A stretch of 35,680 nt of DNA. Origin: JALOAT01 sp041677345 (GTDB taxonomy: Bacteria > Pseudomonadota > Gammaproteobacteria > Thiohalomonadales > Thiohalomonadaceae). The position numbers and the translations under genes were made by a program. Each line of letters starts with the position of its first letter. Within the stretch, counting starts at the first letter, position 1. Of the stretch, positions 1 to 8,182 are shown piece after piece. The notes below the pieces were generated by a model. That model did not search any database, was not told the origin of the DNA, and worked only from the letters and a program-made list of their open reading frames with translations. The stretch spans positions 1-35,680 of the forward strand of contig JBAYQE010000018.1 of NCBI GenBank assembly GCA_041677345.1, given 5' to 3'.

Positions 1-1506
1 CTGCAACACGGCGAGCAGGGCTGGCGCGTACGCGGCGATCCCACCGAAGGCGCGCTGGTGGTACTGGCCACCAAGCTCGGTATCAACCCGGATTCGGAGC
101 GGCGCCACTATCCGCGCACGGACGAAATTCCCTTCGAATCGCAGCATGGCTTCATGGCCAGCCTGCACCATGACCACCAAGGCCACGGCTATGTGTTTGT
201 GAAGGGTGCGCCGGAGCGGGTGCTCGGCATGTGCAGCCACGAGCGCTATGGCGACGGGATCCAGCCGATGCGCGCCGAGCATTGGCGGCAGAAGGTCGAC
301 AGCCTGGCCGCGAGCGGGCATCGTGTACTCGCCCTCGCAACGCTGCCCACCGCGGCCGGCCGCACCGAACTGAATTTTCCCGACGTGCAACAAGGTCTCA
401 CGCTGCTCGGCCTGGTGGGCATTATCGACCCGCCCCGCGAGGAGGCCATCGAGTCGGTTGCCCTGTGCCGCACGGCGGGTATCCGGGTGAAGATGATCAC
501 CGGTGACCATGCGGCCACGGCCAGCAGCATCGCCGCACAACTTGGCATCGGCGAAGGCCGCGCCGCCATCACCGGTCCGGAACTGGAGCGCCTGGACGGT
601 GCGGCCTTCGAGGAAGTGGTGGCGAAGACGGACGTGTTCGCGCGCACCAGTCCCGAACACAAGCTGCGCTTGGTGGAGGCGCTGCAACGGCGCGGCGAAA
701 TCACCGCCATGACCGGCGACGGCGTGAACGATGCGCCAGCATTGAAGCGCGCCGACGTGGGCGTGGCCATGGGTGAAAAGGGCACCGATGCGGCGCGCGA
801 GGCCTCGCAGATGGTGCTCACGGACGACAACTTCGCCACCATCGTGCATGCCGTGGAGGAGGGGCGCACCATCCACGACAATCTCACCAAGGCCATCCTG
901 TTCGTGCTGCCCACCAACATGGGGCAGGCGAGCGTGATCATCACCGCCATCCTGTTCGGGATGGTGATGCCCATTACCCCGGTGCAGATCCTGTGGGTCA
1001 ACATGGTGTCCGCAGTCACGTTGGCCCTGGTGCTCGCCTTCGAGCCCGGCGAACCGGGCGTCATGCGCCGGCCGCCGCGCGACCCGCGCGCGCCCATCAT
1101 TTCACGGATGCTCGCCTGGCGCGTGGTTTTCGTGTCCGTGATCCTGGTGGTCGGCTCATTGGTGGTATTCCAGTGGGAGCTGTCCGCCGGTGCCAGCCTG
1201 GAAGCGGCACGCGTAGCCACCGTGAACACGCTGGTCATGGGGCAGGTGTTCTATCTGTTCAGTGCACGCTATGTCTTCGATTCCAGCGTTCACCAGGGGG
1301 CGCTTACAGGCAATCCGGCGCTCTGGCCCGCCATCGCCGTGATTCTGGGCCTGCAACTGTTGTTTACCTACTTTGGGCCGATGAAGACCCTGTTCGGTAC
1401 CGATGCCATCGGGCTCGACGCATGGCTGCACACCATGGTCGTGGGGGTTCTGGTGTTCGTGGTGGTAGAGTTGGAGAAGCTGGTGTTGCGACGCTACCGT
1501 CCGTAG
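1..1506 (+). CDS. Cation-transporting P-type ATPase (P2 type), 3' part
   Basis: This is the C-terminal half of an ATP-driven cation pump of the inner membrane; the gene begins before the window, and the frame is open from base 1. Visible P-type ATPase motifs are GDPTEG (nucleotide-binding domain, nt 34-51), KGAPERV (nucleotide binding), MITGD (nt 493-507) and TGDGVND (the Mg-binding hinge, nt 712-732). They are followed by hydrophobic segments for M5 to M10. The DKTGT phosphorylation site lies upstream and is not seen. The membrane segment reading VNMVSAVTLALVLAFEP is like P2A/P2B Ca-type pumps and lacks the CPC motif of heavy-metal P1B pumps. The ion (calcium, sodium or another) cannot be decided from this half. 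The gene ends just before a strong hairpin. Confidence 0.93.
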   Translation: MQHGEQGWRVRGDPTEGALVVLATKLGINPDSERRHYPRTDEIPFESQHGFMASLHHDHQGHGYVFVKGAPERVLGMCSHERYGDGIQPMRAEHWRQKVDSLAASGHRVLALATLPTAAGRTELNFPDVQQGLTLLGLVGIIDPPREEAIESVALCRTAGIRVKMITGDHAATASSIAAQLGIGEGRAAITGPELERLDGAAFEEVVAKTDVFARTSPEHKLRLVEALQRRGEITAMTGDGVNDAPALKRADVGVAMGEKGTDAAREASQMVLTDDNFATIVHAVEEGRTIHDNLTKAILFVLPTNMGQASVIITAILFGMVMPITPVQILWVNMVSAVTLALVLAFEPGEPGVMRRPPRDPRAPIISRMLAWRVVFVSVILVVGSLVVFQWELSAGASLEAARVATVNTLVMGQVFYLFSARYVFDSSVHQGALTGNPALWPAIAVILGLQLLFTYFGPMKTLFGTDAIGLDAWLHTMVVGVLVFVVVELEKLVLRRYRP

Positions 1507-1520
1507 TCGATGCGCAGTGA

Positions 1521-1546
1521 AAGAGGGCGGTACGCGCCGCCCTCTT
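1521..1546. terminator. Bidirectional hairpin between convergent genes
   Basis: A perfect 10-bp inverted repeat (AAGAGGGCGG and CCGCCCTCTT) with a 6-base loop sits between the convergent stops of the ATPase gene and the EF-hand gene. The arms begin with AA and end with TT, but there is no long T run. The placement fits a shared terminator. Confidence 0.75.
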
Positions 1547-1553
1547 GCAGGTG

Positions 1554-2325
1554 CTACTGGCCTTGCTGCTGCTGTTGCTGCTGCTCGAAGGCGCTGAACT
1601 CTGACTGATCGACGTACCCGTTCTGGTCCTGGTCATATTGCGCGAACTGCTGCGATAACATGGGGGCCGAGTTCGCCTCGTCCTGGCAGATGCCGCCATC
1701 ACCATTGGTGTCCAGTGACTGGAACGATATCTGGCCTGTAGCCTGACCACCGCCTCCCGTGTGGCTCTGGTACTCCTTACGACTGATCCAGCCATCCTTG
1801 TTGCTGTCGATCTGCTCGAACGGCGCTATGCCTCCGGCCGCCTGCCGGCCACCACTCGCCTGTTGACCCTGCTGGGCCTCGAATGCGCTGAATTCTGACT
1901 GGCTGATACTGCCGTCCTGGTCCTTGTCGGCGCTGCTGTACTGCTGCGACAGTGTGGGATGGGCCTGCGCCTCACTCTGGTCGAGCTTGCCGTCTTGATT
2001 CTTGTCGAGTGAGCTGAAGGATTGCGTGGCAGACGCCTGCTGTTGCTGTTGGCCTGCACCGTCCGACTGGGCGATGAAGACGCTGAACTCACTGGCATCC
2101 ACACTGCCGTCCTGATTGAGGTCGGCCTCGGCGAATTTGCTTCAGGAGTTGTGACTGGCTGGCTTCCTGCTGGGTGATCTTGCCGTCCAGGTCCTGGTCG
2201 ATCTGCAGGAACGATTGATCACCGGAAGGGGGCGGGGCCCCTGTCGTGCCTTGTGCCATTGCCGTGAGCGAGATCAGGGACAGCGAAAACGCCGATGCGA
2301 ATGCAATGATCGCGGGTCGTTTCAT
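1554..2325 (-). pseudogene. Secreted EF-hand protein with seven EF-hand loops, one frameshift
   Basis: The reading starts at 2325 (GGAG Shine-Dalgarno 7 nt upstream) with a signal peptide ending near AMAQG. It gives one EF-hand loop (DQDLDGKITQQE), then leaves the frame near 2136-2138. Removing one T of the TTT there (one A on the coding strand) restores KQFAEADLNQDG and joins six more canonical 12-residue loops: DLNQDGSVDASE, DKNQDGKLDQSE, DKDQDGSISQSE, DSNKDGWISRKE, DTNGDGGICQDE and DQDQNGYVDQSE. The C-terminus is a short poly-Gln tail. The product would be a periplasmic or secreted calcium-binding protein of about 256 residues. As given, the first frame stops after about 78 codons, near 2089. 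Everything downstream is intact, so this is either a very recent mutation or a sequencing error. Confidence 0.8.
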
Positions 2326-2542
2326 GTCGCTCTCCGTATCCTTGGAAGATACCCTCTCACGTTTAGTCCGTCGCGTGTCGGTTGAGCGTAGAGAAACCTG
2401 CGAATGCTGGCCAATGACGACGTTATCCGCGGCAAGATTTCCGCATGCTGTGCCAACGCCACTGTTCTTCACGGCAGGGCACGAAAAGAAACTCGCACAT
2501 TGACCCGTATTCATCTTGCAAACCCGCGTGTCCGTGTGCCGG

Positions 2543-2579
2543 CGCCCGGAGGGGCAAACCGGTTGTGTCCCTCCGGGCG
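2543..2579 (-). terminator. Hairpin downstream of the DUF1579 gene
   Basis: A perfect 11-bp inverted repeat (CGCCCGGAGGG and CCCTCCGGGCG) with a 15-base loop lies 5 bases beyond the stop of the DUF1579 gene. No T tract follows on the minus strand, so intrinsic termination is only likely. It also separates this gene from the EF-hand gene. Confidence 0.55.
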
Positions 2580-2584
2580 GTGGC

Positions 2585-3097
2585 TCAGGCCTTCTTGCGG
2601 AAGTGTATCTCCATCATCGGGTACCACTGGCCATCGTCACCCAGCATCTGCGAGCGCATGATGCGATGGTCGTCACTTTCGAACTCGATGATGTCCTGCG
2701 AACGCATCATGGTCCCCGGGGAGGACATGTTGGGACCGGTGGACTCCAGGATCAGGCACTTGCCCGTGGTATCGAGGGTACCCGAGTAAACCCACATGTA
2801 CGTCATCGTGGAGCTTACCCATGTGCCCACATAACCCTTCCGCTGCGGGTCATAACCGAGCGTCATCACCATCTCGGCAGTACCACCGTCGGGCATCTGG
2901 CCGCTGGACTCTGCGATGATCCACAGGTCACCCAGGGCGCGCACGCGTTCCGAACCGCTGAATTTCGTCGCCGGTTCCCCCGGCATGGAGGCTTCGCCCT
3001 CGAAGGTCCATTCGCCGAGGAACTTCTTCAACCATTGGTGCTGTTGCTGGGCCTGGGCCTGCATACTCGAGACGTCAGGTGTTTCCGCCTTGGTCAT
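2585..3097 (-). CDS. DUF1579 family protein
   Basis: The 170-residue protein resembles the DUF1579 family, lipocalin-like small proteins with no established reaction. Family-like features are the N-terminal HQWLKKFLGEWTFEG stretch, a central LGYDPQRKGYVGTWV segment, and the C-terminal MEIHFRKKA end. The start at 3097 was chosen because it has AAGGAG six bases upstream; a longer open frame upstream has no ribosome site and an unrelated composition. No signal peptide or membrane segment is seen, so it is probably cytoplasmic. It is likely transcribed alone, as hairpins or long gaps lie on both sides. Confidence 0.8.
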   Translation of the reverse strand: MTKAETPDVSSMQAQAQQQHQWLKKFLGEWTFEGEASMPGEPATKFSGSERVRALGDLWIIAESSGQMPDGGTAEMVMTLGYDPQRKGYVGTWVSSTMTYMWVYSGTLDTTGKCLILESTGPNMSSPGTMMRSQDIIEFESDDHRIMRSQMLGDDGQWYPMMEIHFRKKA

Positions 3098-3270
3098 GGC
3101 GTTCTCCTTGCGTCGGTCGTGTTTCGCTTGCCTCTCCGGCGGGCGCGATGCCCGCCACCCTGTTGTCGTACATGCTCGCTGCTTGCCAGAGCGAACAGTC
3201 CATGAGGAAAGTTTAGTAAGAAGAGGCACCAGACTCCGGCAGGAATGGCCACGCCCATGATGCTTCCGGA

Positions 3271-3298
3271 CTGTAGGAGCGGCCACCCGCTGCGATTG
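3271..3298. repeat. Solitary REP-like palindrome
   Basis: The stretch contains TGTAGGAGCGGCC followed by CCGCTGCGATTG, with an AGCGG-CCAC-CCGCT hairpin (3278-3291). It resembles the GTAGGAGCGG...GCGAT extragenic palindromes common in Pseudomonas and relatives. Only one copy is seen here, so the assignment rests on resemblance. The rest of the 3098-3355 gap shows nothing recognisable. Confidence 0.4.
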
Positions 3299-3355
3299 TT
3301 AGCGGCGGTAGTCCAGGCGTGCGGGAGCAGGCCCCCGCTTTGCCGAATGCCTTCC

Positions 3356-4036
3356 CTAGCGCGCCGCGCCGGCGGCCTTGATGGCGACGGTGTTGAATCC
3401 CAGCGCCTCCCAGTCCTGCATACCGCCGCGGTACCACTTCAGTTTTTCCGGGGGATAACCCATGCCGAGCAGCAGTTTGAGATTGGTCGGTGACTGACGG
3501 CACCATGGGCCGTTGCAGAACATCACCAGCGTCTTGGCGTTGCTGAAGTCGTAGCCGGTGCCATCCTCCTTGGCACCGAAACGTTCCACCAGGATTTCAC
3601 CCACGCTGAAGGCGTCGGCACCATCCACACCCTCCATCAGCGTGTTCCACGGGATATTCACGCTGCCCGGGATGGTGCCTGTGGGCATCAGCTCAGGAGT
3701 ACGTGAATCCACCACCAGGACGGATTCGTCACCTTCGCTGGCGCGTTTGATGTACTCGATGAGTTCGATCTCGGCGATGGTCTCCACACCGGGTGCAATG
3801 GTGCCGGGCTGGATGCATGAGGGCGGGCAGGGCCGCGAGGTCCGGGCATACTCGGGGCGGATGGTGGCCTTGGTGTCCTGGTTGCGCTGGATGAGCGTCG
3901 GCTCGCCGTTATGGCGTACCTCCACCCGGTCGAGTTCCCGTGTGATCTTCACGGGCAGGTCTTCTGCCAGGACGGAAGCGGACAGGCCCAGAATCGATGT
4001 CCAGGCAGTGCAGACAAGCACGAACTCCTTCTTCAT
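3356..4036 (-). CDS. Periplasmic rhodanese-domain protein
   Basis: The 226-residue protein has an N-terminal signal peptide (cleavage near AEDLP, residue 24) and one rhodanese domain (about 85-215). The active-site loop is CNGPWCR with catalytic Cys174. VVDSRTPELMPTGTIPGSVNIPW (split over residues 108-130) is the typical substrate-loop region, and YRGGMQDWEALG is the usual C-terminal end. Rhodaneses carry persulfide on the loop cysteine; the acceptor here is unknown. A CPPSC motif at residues 70-74, before the domain, could be redox active or bind a metal. The start at 4036 has AGGAG five bases upstream. The PhnD-like gene lies 114 bases upstream on the same strand and may be co-transcribed. 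Confidence 0.88.
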   Translation of the reverse strand: MKKEFVLVCTAWTSILGLSASVLAEDLPVKITRELDRVEVRHNGEPTLIQRNQDTKATIRPEYARTSRPCPPSCIQPGTIAPGVETIAEIELIEYIKRASEGDESVLVVDSRTPELMPTGTIPGSVNIPWNTLMEGVDGADAFSVGEILVERFGAKEDGTGYDFSNAKTLVMFCNGPWCRQSPTNLKLLLGMGYPPEKLKWYRGGMQDWEALGFNTVAIKAAGAAR

Positions 4037-4150
4037 GGATGCTCCTTTCTTGTGAATTGTTGAACGTGCGACACAGCAGGTGGCAGCGGCTGCTGCCGGT
4101 GGGAATACCTCGGTGAACGGGGGTGTGGCTGCGCGATTTTGGTGGGCTGA

Positions 4151-4957
4151 CTACCAGCCCCAGACCAGCCCCTCGAGCAGTTTTTCGTGGCCCCGGTAGT
4201 CGGCGGTGGTTGCGGGAATGAGCTTGCCGGTACCGTTGCCGGCGAGCCGGGCGAGCAGGTCCTCGAGGCCGCCCCAGGCGCCGGGCTCAACCAAAACGTC
4301 GGTAACCGCCGCACGGGCCTCGGCGGGGACCCGTGGGCCAGCCGTCAGGGTCAGGTTGGGCATGTCGGTACTGGAAAACAGGGCGCGCAGACCGGCGGTC
4401 TGCTCGGGCATCAGGCGTGTCAGGAAATAGCTGGGCAGGATCACGGCGCGGCAGCGCCCCTGCAGGTAGGCCTCCCACGCGCCTCTTACCCCGCCGCGGG
4501 GTGCCAGGATGGCGGGCGCCGAGTAGGCATCGTACTGCGCCAGCAGCACCACGGCGGCCAGGTTGGGGGAGGCCATGGAGCACACCTTCTCAAAACGCAG
4601 TTCGTCGAGCGTGGCCGGGCCTTCCTGAGCGGTGAACGCGGTGTACCCCAGGTGCCCGTCGAAACGCACCAGAGGTGTATGGCCCGAATGCTTGATACGC
4701 CAGGCGACGAAATGGGGCCCATCGATTACGAAATCGTACTTGCCCTGTTGGATGTCCCGGCTGTAGGTCGCCCAGCTCGCCGGAGACTCGAACACCACCG
4801 CTTCGCCGACGATCTGGCTCAGCTTGTCGGCAAGCGGTCGGTACATGCGCTCCGCCTCGGCGGCACTCTCGCGGGGTGGGGCGGAGAGGAGCCATTCGGC
4901 CGGGACGGCGGAGGCGGCGAAGAGAAGGAACACTGAAACGAGGATACGGATGGGCAT
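4151..4957 (-). CDS. PhnD-like periplasmic substrate-binding protein
   Basis: This 268-residue protein resembles the phosphate/phosphite/phosphonate ABC transporter binding-protein family (PhnD-like, PF12974). A signal peptide ends near VPAEW. Then come the family-like YRPLADKLSQIVG segment, GKYDFVIDGPHFVAWR, and a second lobe with the YLQGRCRAVILPSYF region. It is somewhat short for the family. No permease or ATPase gene is beside it, so it may serve a distant transporter or act as a sensor or carrier. The next gene downstream is a periplasmic rhodanese. The start at 4957 is preceded by a weak GGGA site; the frame is open further upstream but lacks a signal-like start. A Fur-box-like palindrome lies about 60 bases upstream. 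Confidence 0.75.
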   Translation of the reverse strand: MPIRILVSVFLLFAASAVPAEWLLSAPPRESAAEAERMYRPLADKLSQIVGEAVVFESPASWATYSRDIQQGKYDFVIDGPHFVAWRIKHSGHTPLVRFDGHLGYTAFTAQEGPATLDELRFEKVCSMASPNLAAVVLLAQYDAYSAPAILAPRGGVRGAWEAYLQGRCRAVILPSYFLTRLMPEQTAGLRALFSSTDMPNLTLTAGPRVPAEARAAVTDVLVEPGAWGGLEDLLARLAGNGTGKLIPATTADYRGHEKLLEGLVWGW

Positions 4958-5017
4958 GTCCCGGGTTCTGGGTGTGGAACGGGGAGGCCGGATGCTAGTG
5001 GGCGTCCGGCGGACAGG

Positions 5018-5035
5018 CATTGATAATTCTCAATG
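5018..5035 (-). promoter_or_regulatory. Fur-box-like palindrome upstream of the PhnD-like gene
   Basis: CATTGATAATTCTCAATG is an 18-bp near-perfect palindrome; read on the minus strand it contains GAGAATTATC, as in gammaproteobacterial Fur boxes. It lies in the AT-rich stretch 60-80 bases before the PhnD-like start. A different dyad-binding regulator is possible. Confidence 0.45.
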
Positions 5036-5110
5036 ATGGGTGGTGAACCAGGTCCGTTTGATCCCAGTACGTGAATCACCGCACATTTTCGCTTCGTCGT
5101 GTGATCGGTG

Positions 5111-5719
5111 TTAGGGGTGACGTGGACCGCTGACCAGTTTCTTGCCGAGGCGCCGGGCACGGCGCAGGGTGTTCTCGTCCAGTGGTTGCCCCGGATAACG
5201 TGCGGCAAGGCCGATGAAGAGCACGCCTACGGTCTTCGCGCCCATGACGGCCGCGGCCTTCTTCAGCAAGCCGACCACGGAAGTGGAGTACCGGGCCATG
5301 AACGCGGGTGCCGCCGAGGACGCCACCACCACAGCGCGCTTTTCCTTGTGAGGCTTGCGCGGTCGGGGTGCAGGTGTGCCCCACGGCCACCAGGCATAGG
5401 CGCCGAGGCGTTCGATGAACTGCTTCATGATGGCGGTCACGGTGCCAAAGTTGACAGGGGAGGCAAGCACCACGGCATCGGAGACATCGATCGCGTCGAG
5501 GATACCCGGCACGTCATCCCGGATCGGGCACTGCCCGCGTTCAGGTCCCGGTTCCTGCATGCATTCGCGACAGTTGGCGCAGAAGGCGATGCGCTGGTCG
5601 ATGAGGTAGATTTTGTGGATCTCTGCGCCCGCGTCCCGGGCCGCCGCCAGGATGGCGTCAACCGCCTGATCCGACGTGCCTCCCTTGCGGTAGCTACCGA
5701 CGATTGCAGTGATTTTCAT
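5111..5719 (-). CDS. NADPH-dependent FMN reductase / iron-sulfur flavoprotein-like
   Basis: The 202-residue protein belongs to the flavodoxin-like FMN reductase fold. The N-terminal IVGSYRKGGTS (residues 6-16) is the FMN phosphate-binding loop, and VVLASPVNFGTVTAIMKQF (83-101) is the second flavin-binding segment. Between them is a cysteine cluster with Cys47, Cys50, Cys53 and Cys64 (FCANCRECMQ, then GQCPIRDD). This matches the compact cysteine motif of iron-sulfur flavoproteins and some WrbA-like multimeric flavodoxins. It would transfer electrons from a reduced nicotinamide or ferredoxin to an unknown acceptor in the cytoplasm. Start 5719 is preceded by GAGGA. The 170-base region to the divergent gene at 5890 holds both promoters, but no clear box was seen. 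Confidence 0.82.
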   Translation of the reverse strand: MKITAIVGSYRKGGTSDQAVDAILAAARDAGAEIHKIYLIDQRIAFCANCRECMQEPGPERGQCPIRDDVPGILDAIDVSDAVVLASPVNFGTVTAIMKQFIERLGAYAWWPWGTPAPRPRKPHKEKRAVVVASSAAPAFMARYSTSVVGLLKKAAAVMGAKTVGVLFIGLAARYPGQPLDENTLRRARRLGKKLVSGPRHP

Positions 5720-5889
5720 GGGTCTTCCTCGCTGGTTTCGTGCTGGCTGCCAAATGTGCACCCGTTCGCAATCGTGTGAAATGATGAGACGGAGCTCACT
5801 GAATTCACAGACCTGCGTGACCTCCTTAACAGTCAGGCGCTCGGCAACGCCCTATCTCTTGGTTGCTGCATAACAAGAAGGGCCGGACT

Positions 5890-7317
5890 ATGTCTCCCGA
5901 ATCGTGGTTCCTCATCTTTCCCGGCGCCCCCGGGTTTTCCATCGCCGTGCTTGTGGTGCTCGCCATGGTGTCGCTGTACCTGGCCCGCATGCCGGTTCAT
6001 CAGGCGATACGCTCCGCCACGCGCGCACTGCGCAATGGCATGCGGCTCACCGCACGCAGCCTGGAACTGCTGGAGCAGCGCCTCGTGTCGCGCAACCGCG
6101 AGGTGCTGCTGAGCGCGGGCAGAGAGGCCGCCGAACGCGTGATGGAACGGGAATTCGAACGCATCGAGGTGGCGGTGAACCGTGATCTTTCCGATTACCC
6201 GGCACTGCACCGTCGCCTGAGCGCCGCCATCCAGCGTATCGAGGAGGATTACCAGTCCCACGTGGAGAGCCCGCAGGCCCCCGAGGACTGGGTGCATGCC
6301 GTGGATGCCATCGCGAAGATCCCTTCCTCGCGCGATACCATGGCCAGGGTGCTCAAGGACATCCAGGCCTCCATCGAGCGGGACCAGGTCACGGCATTGG
6401 CCGAGTACCGCAAGGCCACCAACCTGCGCCATCGCGTGCTGTCTCGTGCCATGCCTCACTGGCGCCACCTGGTGAAGGGCATCGACTCGGTGAACGCCGC
6501 CCTCAATCGGCTGCTGGACCGCTCACGCAGCATCGATCGGTATATGGAAGAGTACCGCAGTATCGTGCGTGGCGATGAACGGGCGGAGCGTGCCCTGTCG
6601 TCCTCGTCGCTGACCCAGTTCTTCATCGCCGGCCTGGTGCTGGCCATCGCCGTGGGCGGGGCGCTGGTGAACTTCCATCTCATCGCACGCCCCCTGCAGG
6701 AGATGGTGGGCGGCAGCGCCTACATCGCGGGCTTCAAGGTGTCGCAGGTGGCAGCACTGGTGATCATCCTCATGGAGATCGCCATGGGTCTGTTCTTCAT
6801 GGAGGCCATGCGCGTGACCCGGTTGTTCCCGGTGATCGCCGCGCTGGATGACCGCCTGCGTGTCCGCATGGGCTGGGCCGCCTTCGTGCTGCTGTTCATT
6901 CTCGCCGGCGTGGAAGCCGGACTGGCCTACATGCGCGAGGTATTGGCGCAGGACGATGCGGCGCTCATTGCCCAACTCGCGGGCACCGGCACGGCCGTCA
7001 CGAGCCAGCAATGGATCACCTCGGCGGCGCAGATGGGCATGGGCTTCATCCTGCCGTTCGCGCTCACCTTCGTGGCCATTCCGCTGGAATCGTTCATTCA
7101 CGCCGCGCGTACGGTGTTCGGCGTGGTCGCGGTGCTCGGCTTGCGGGCGCTGGCCTTTCTGTTCCGGCTGGGCGGCAATATCTGTCACCACCTCGGCATG
7201 CTGCTGGTCCAACTCTACGACATCCTCGCCTTCGCGCCGCTGGGCGTGGAAAAATTGATCGCCACGCGGGGTGCAGGCCGCAAATCCGCGCCGTCCGTCA
7301 AGGCGGCGGAGGTATGA
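5890..7317 (+). CDS. Unrecognised polytopic membrane protein with a coiled-coil domain
   Basis: Not recognised as a named family. The 475-residue protein has one N-terminal membrane segment (about 10-33), then a charged helical region of some 200 residues (about 35-235) rich in Arg, Glu and Leu that looks like coiled coil. About five further hydrophobic segments follow (around 240-262, 275-298, 318-340, 375-398 and 404-425), and the tail is basic. ATG at 5890 was chosen because AGAAGG stands 8 bases before it; a TTG 27 bases upstream is the alternative. The VWA lipoprotein gene follows after one base, so the two are surely co-expressed. The architecture suggests a membrane anchor or channel with a long helical soluble domain whose partner is the lipoprotein; that is inference. 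Confidence 0.75.
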   Translation: MSPESWFLIFPGAPGFSIAVLVVLAMVSLYLARMPVHQAIRSATRALRNGMRLTARSLELLEQRLVSRNREVLLSAGREAAERVMEREFERIEVAVNRDLSDYPALHRRLSAAIQRIEEDYQSHVESPQAPEDWVHAVDAIAKIPSSRDTMARVLKDIQASIERDQVTALAEYRKATNLRHRVLSRAMPHWRHLVKGIDSVNAALNRLLDRSRSIDRYMEEYRSIVRGDERAERALSSSSLTQFFIAGLVLAIAVGGALVNFHLIARPLQEMVGGSAYIAGFKVSQVAALVIILMEIAMGLFFMEAMRVTRLFPVIAALDDRLRVRMGWAAFVLLFILAGVEAGLAYMREVLAQDDAALIAQLAGTGTAVTSQQWITSAAQMGMGFILPFALTFVAIPLESFIHAARTVFGVVAVLGLRALAFLFRLGGNICHHLGMLLVQLYDILAFAPLGVEKLIATRGAGRKSAPSVKAAEV

Positions 7318-7318
7318 C

Positions 7319-7966
7319 ATGAATGCAAAAAGCCTATTCTTGGCCACCGCCTGCCTGTTGGCGTCGGCCTGCTCCGAGCCGGTCGATCACCGTCAGGGCG
7401 TGTACATGCTGCTGGACACATCGGGCACCTACACCCAGGAATTGAACAAGGCGCAGAGCATCATGAACTATGTGCTGGCGAAGCTCGACTCGGCCGACGT
7501 CTTCGCCGTGGCCCGCATCGATACCGCCAGCTTCAGTGAAAAGGACATCATCGCCAAGGTCAGCTTCGACGAGCAGCCGAGTCGCGCCAATCAGCAAAAA
7601 CGCGTGTTCCTCGAGCACATCAACCATTTCGTGAACTCGGTCAGGTCGAGTACCTACACGGACATCACCGGGGGCGTGCTGCAGGGCGTGGAATTCCTGC
7701 GCGAGGCGGGCACGGGCACCAAGACCATCCTGATCTTCTCCGACATGAAGGAGGAGATCCCGGAGGGTTACGTGCGCGACGTGCCCCTTGACCTCGAGGG
7801 TATCGAGGTGGTGGCGCTCAATGTGACCAAATTGCGCGGCGACAACATCGACCCGCGCGAATATGCGGGTCGCCTGGAGGCGTGGAAAAGCAAGGTGGAG
7901 CAGGCGGGGGGGCGCTGGCGTGTGATCAACGACCTGGAGCGCCTGGAAGCCATTATCCAGGAGTGA
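7319..7966 (+). CDS. VWA-domain lipoprotein
   Basis: The 215-residue protein starts with a lipoprotein signal (LLASAC, lipidated Cys18) followed directly by a von Willebrand factor A-type domain. The metal-ion adhesion site is seen as DTSGT (Asp33, Ser35, Thr37), Thr117 in DITGG, and Asp142 in IFSDMKEE. The fold fills nearly the whole mature protein. GGAGG lies six bases before the ATG at 7319, and the stop of the membrane protein gene is one base upstream. A MIDAS-type VWA domain normally binds a protein ligand through a bound Mg or Mn ion. The ligand may be the upstream membrane protein or an extracytoplasmic partner; the sequence does not tell. Confidence 0.82.
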   Translation: MNAKSLFLATACLLASACSEPVDHRQGVYMLLDTSGTYTQELNKAQSIMNYVLAKLDSADVFAVARIDTASFSEKDIIAKVSFDEQPSRANQQKRVFLEHINHFVNSVRSSTYTDITGGVLQGVEFLREAGTGTKTILIFSDMKEEIPEGYVRDVPLDLEGIEVVALNVTKLRGDNIDPREYAGRLEAWKSKVEQAGGRWRVINDLERLEAIIQE

Positions 7967-8182
7967 TGACGGGGTGGGGGCGAGCCCAGGTCGCACAGCA
8001 GAAAACCGCGGGATGCCCCGCCGAGCCCCGGTTCAGGTTCGCTCCACGCGGCCGTGGCCAAGCCCCGGCGCCGCTCCGTTCCAGTCGCGTAAACCGCCCG
8101 CGCCGGAATACGGCCTTTTGCGAGGGTAGTCGCCGGATCACGATCGCCCGTGCTTAGCTTAGGGTGAGACACCGGAGGGCCC
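7967..8182. other. Gap with no recognised feature
   Basis: GC-rich DNA between the VWA lipoprotein gene and a doubtful small frame. Short frames on both strands lack ribosome sites and recognisable protein signals. No terminator hairpin with a T run was seen. Confidence 0.4.

Noticed and set aside
246..1238. 330-codon minus-strand frame in the ATPase gene
   Set aside because: The plus strand carries clear P-type ATPase motifs over the same bases; the opposite frame is Ser/Thr/Arg-rich noise.
3500..3560. Possible CRISPR or tandem-repeat array anywhere in the window
   Set aside because: No regularly spaced direct repeats were seen here or elsewhere. The only tandem pattern is at protein level, in the EF-hand and TPR genes.
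4082..4097. Small GGCAGC-GGCT-GCTGCC hairpin after the PhnD-like gene
   Set aside because: A 6-bp stem without a T run is expected by chance in DNA of this GC content.
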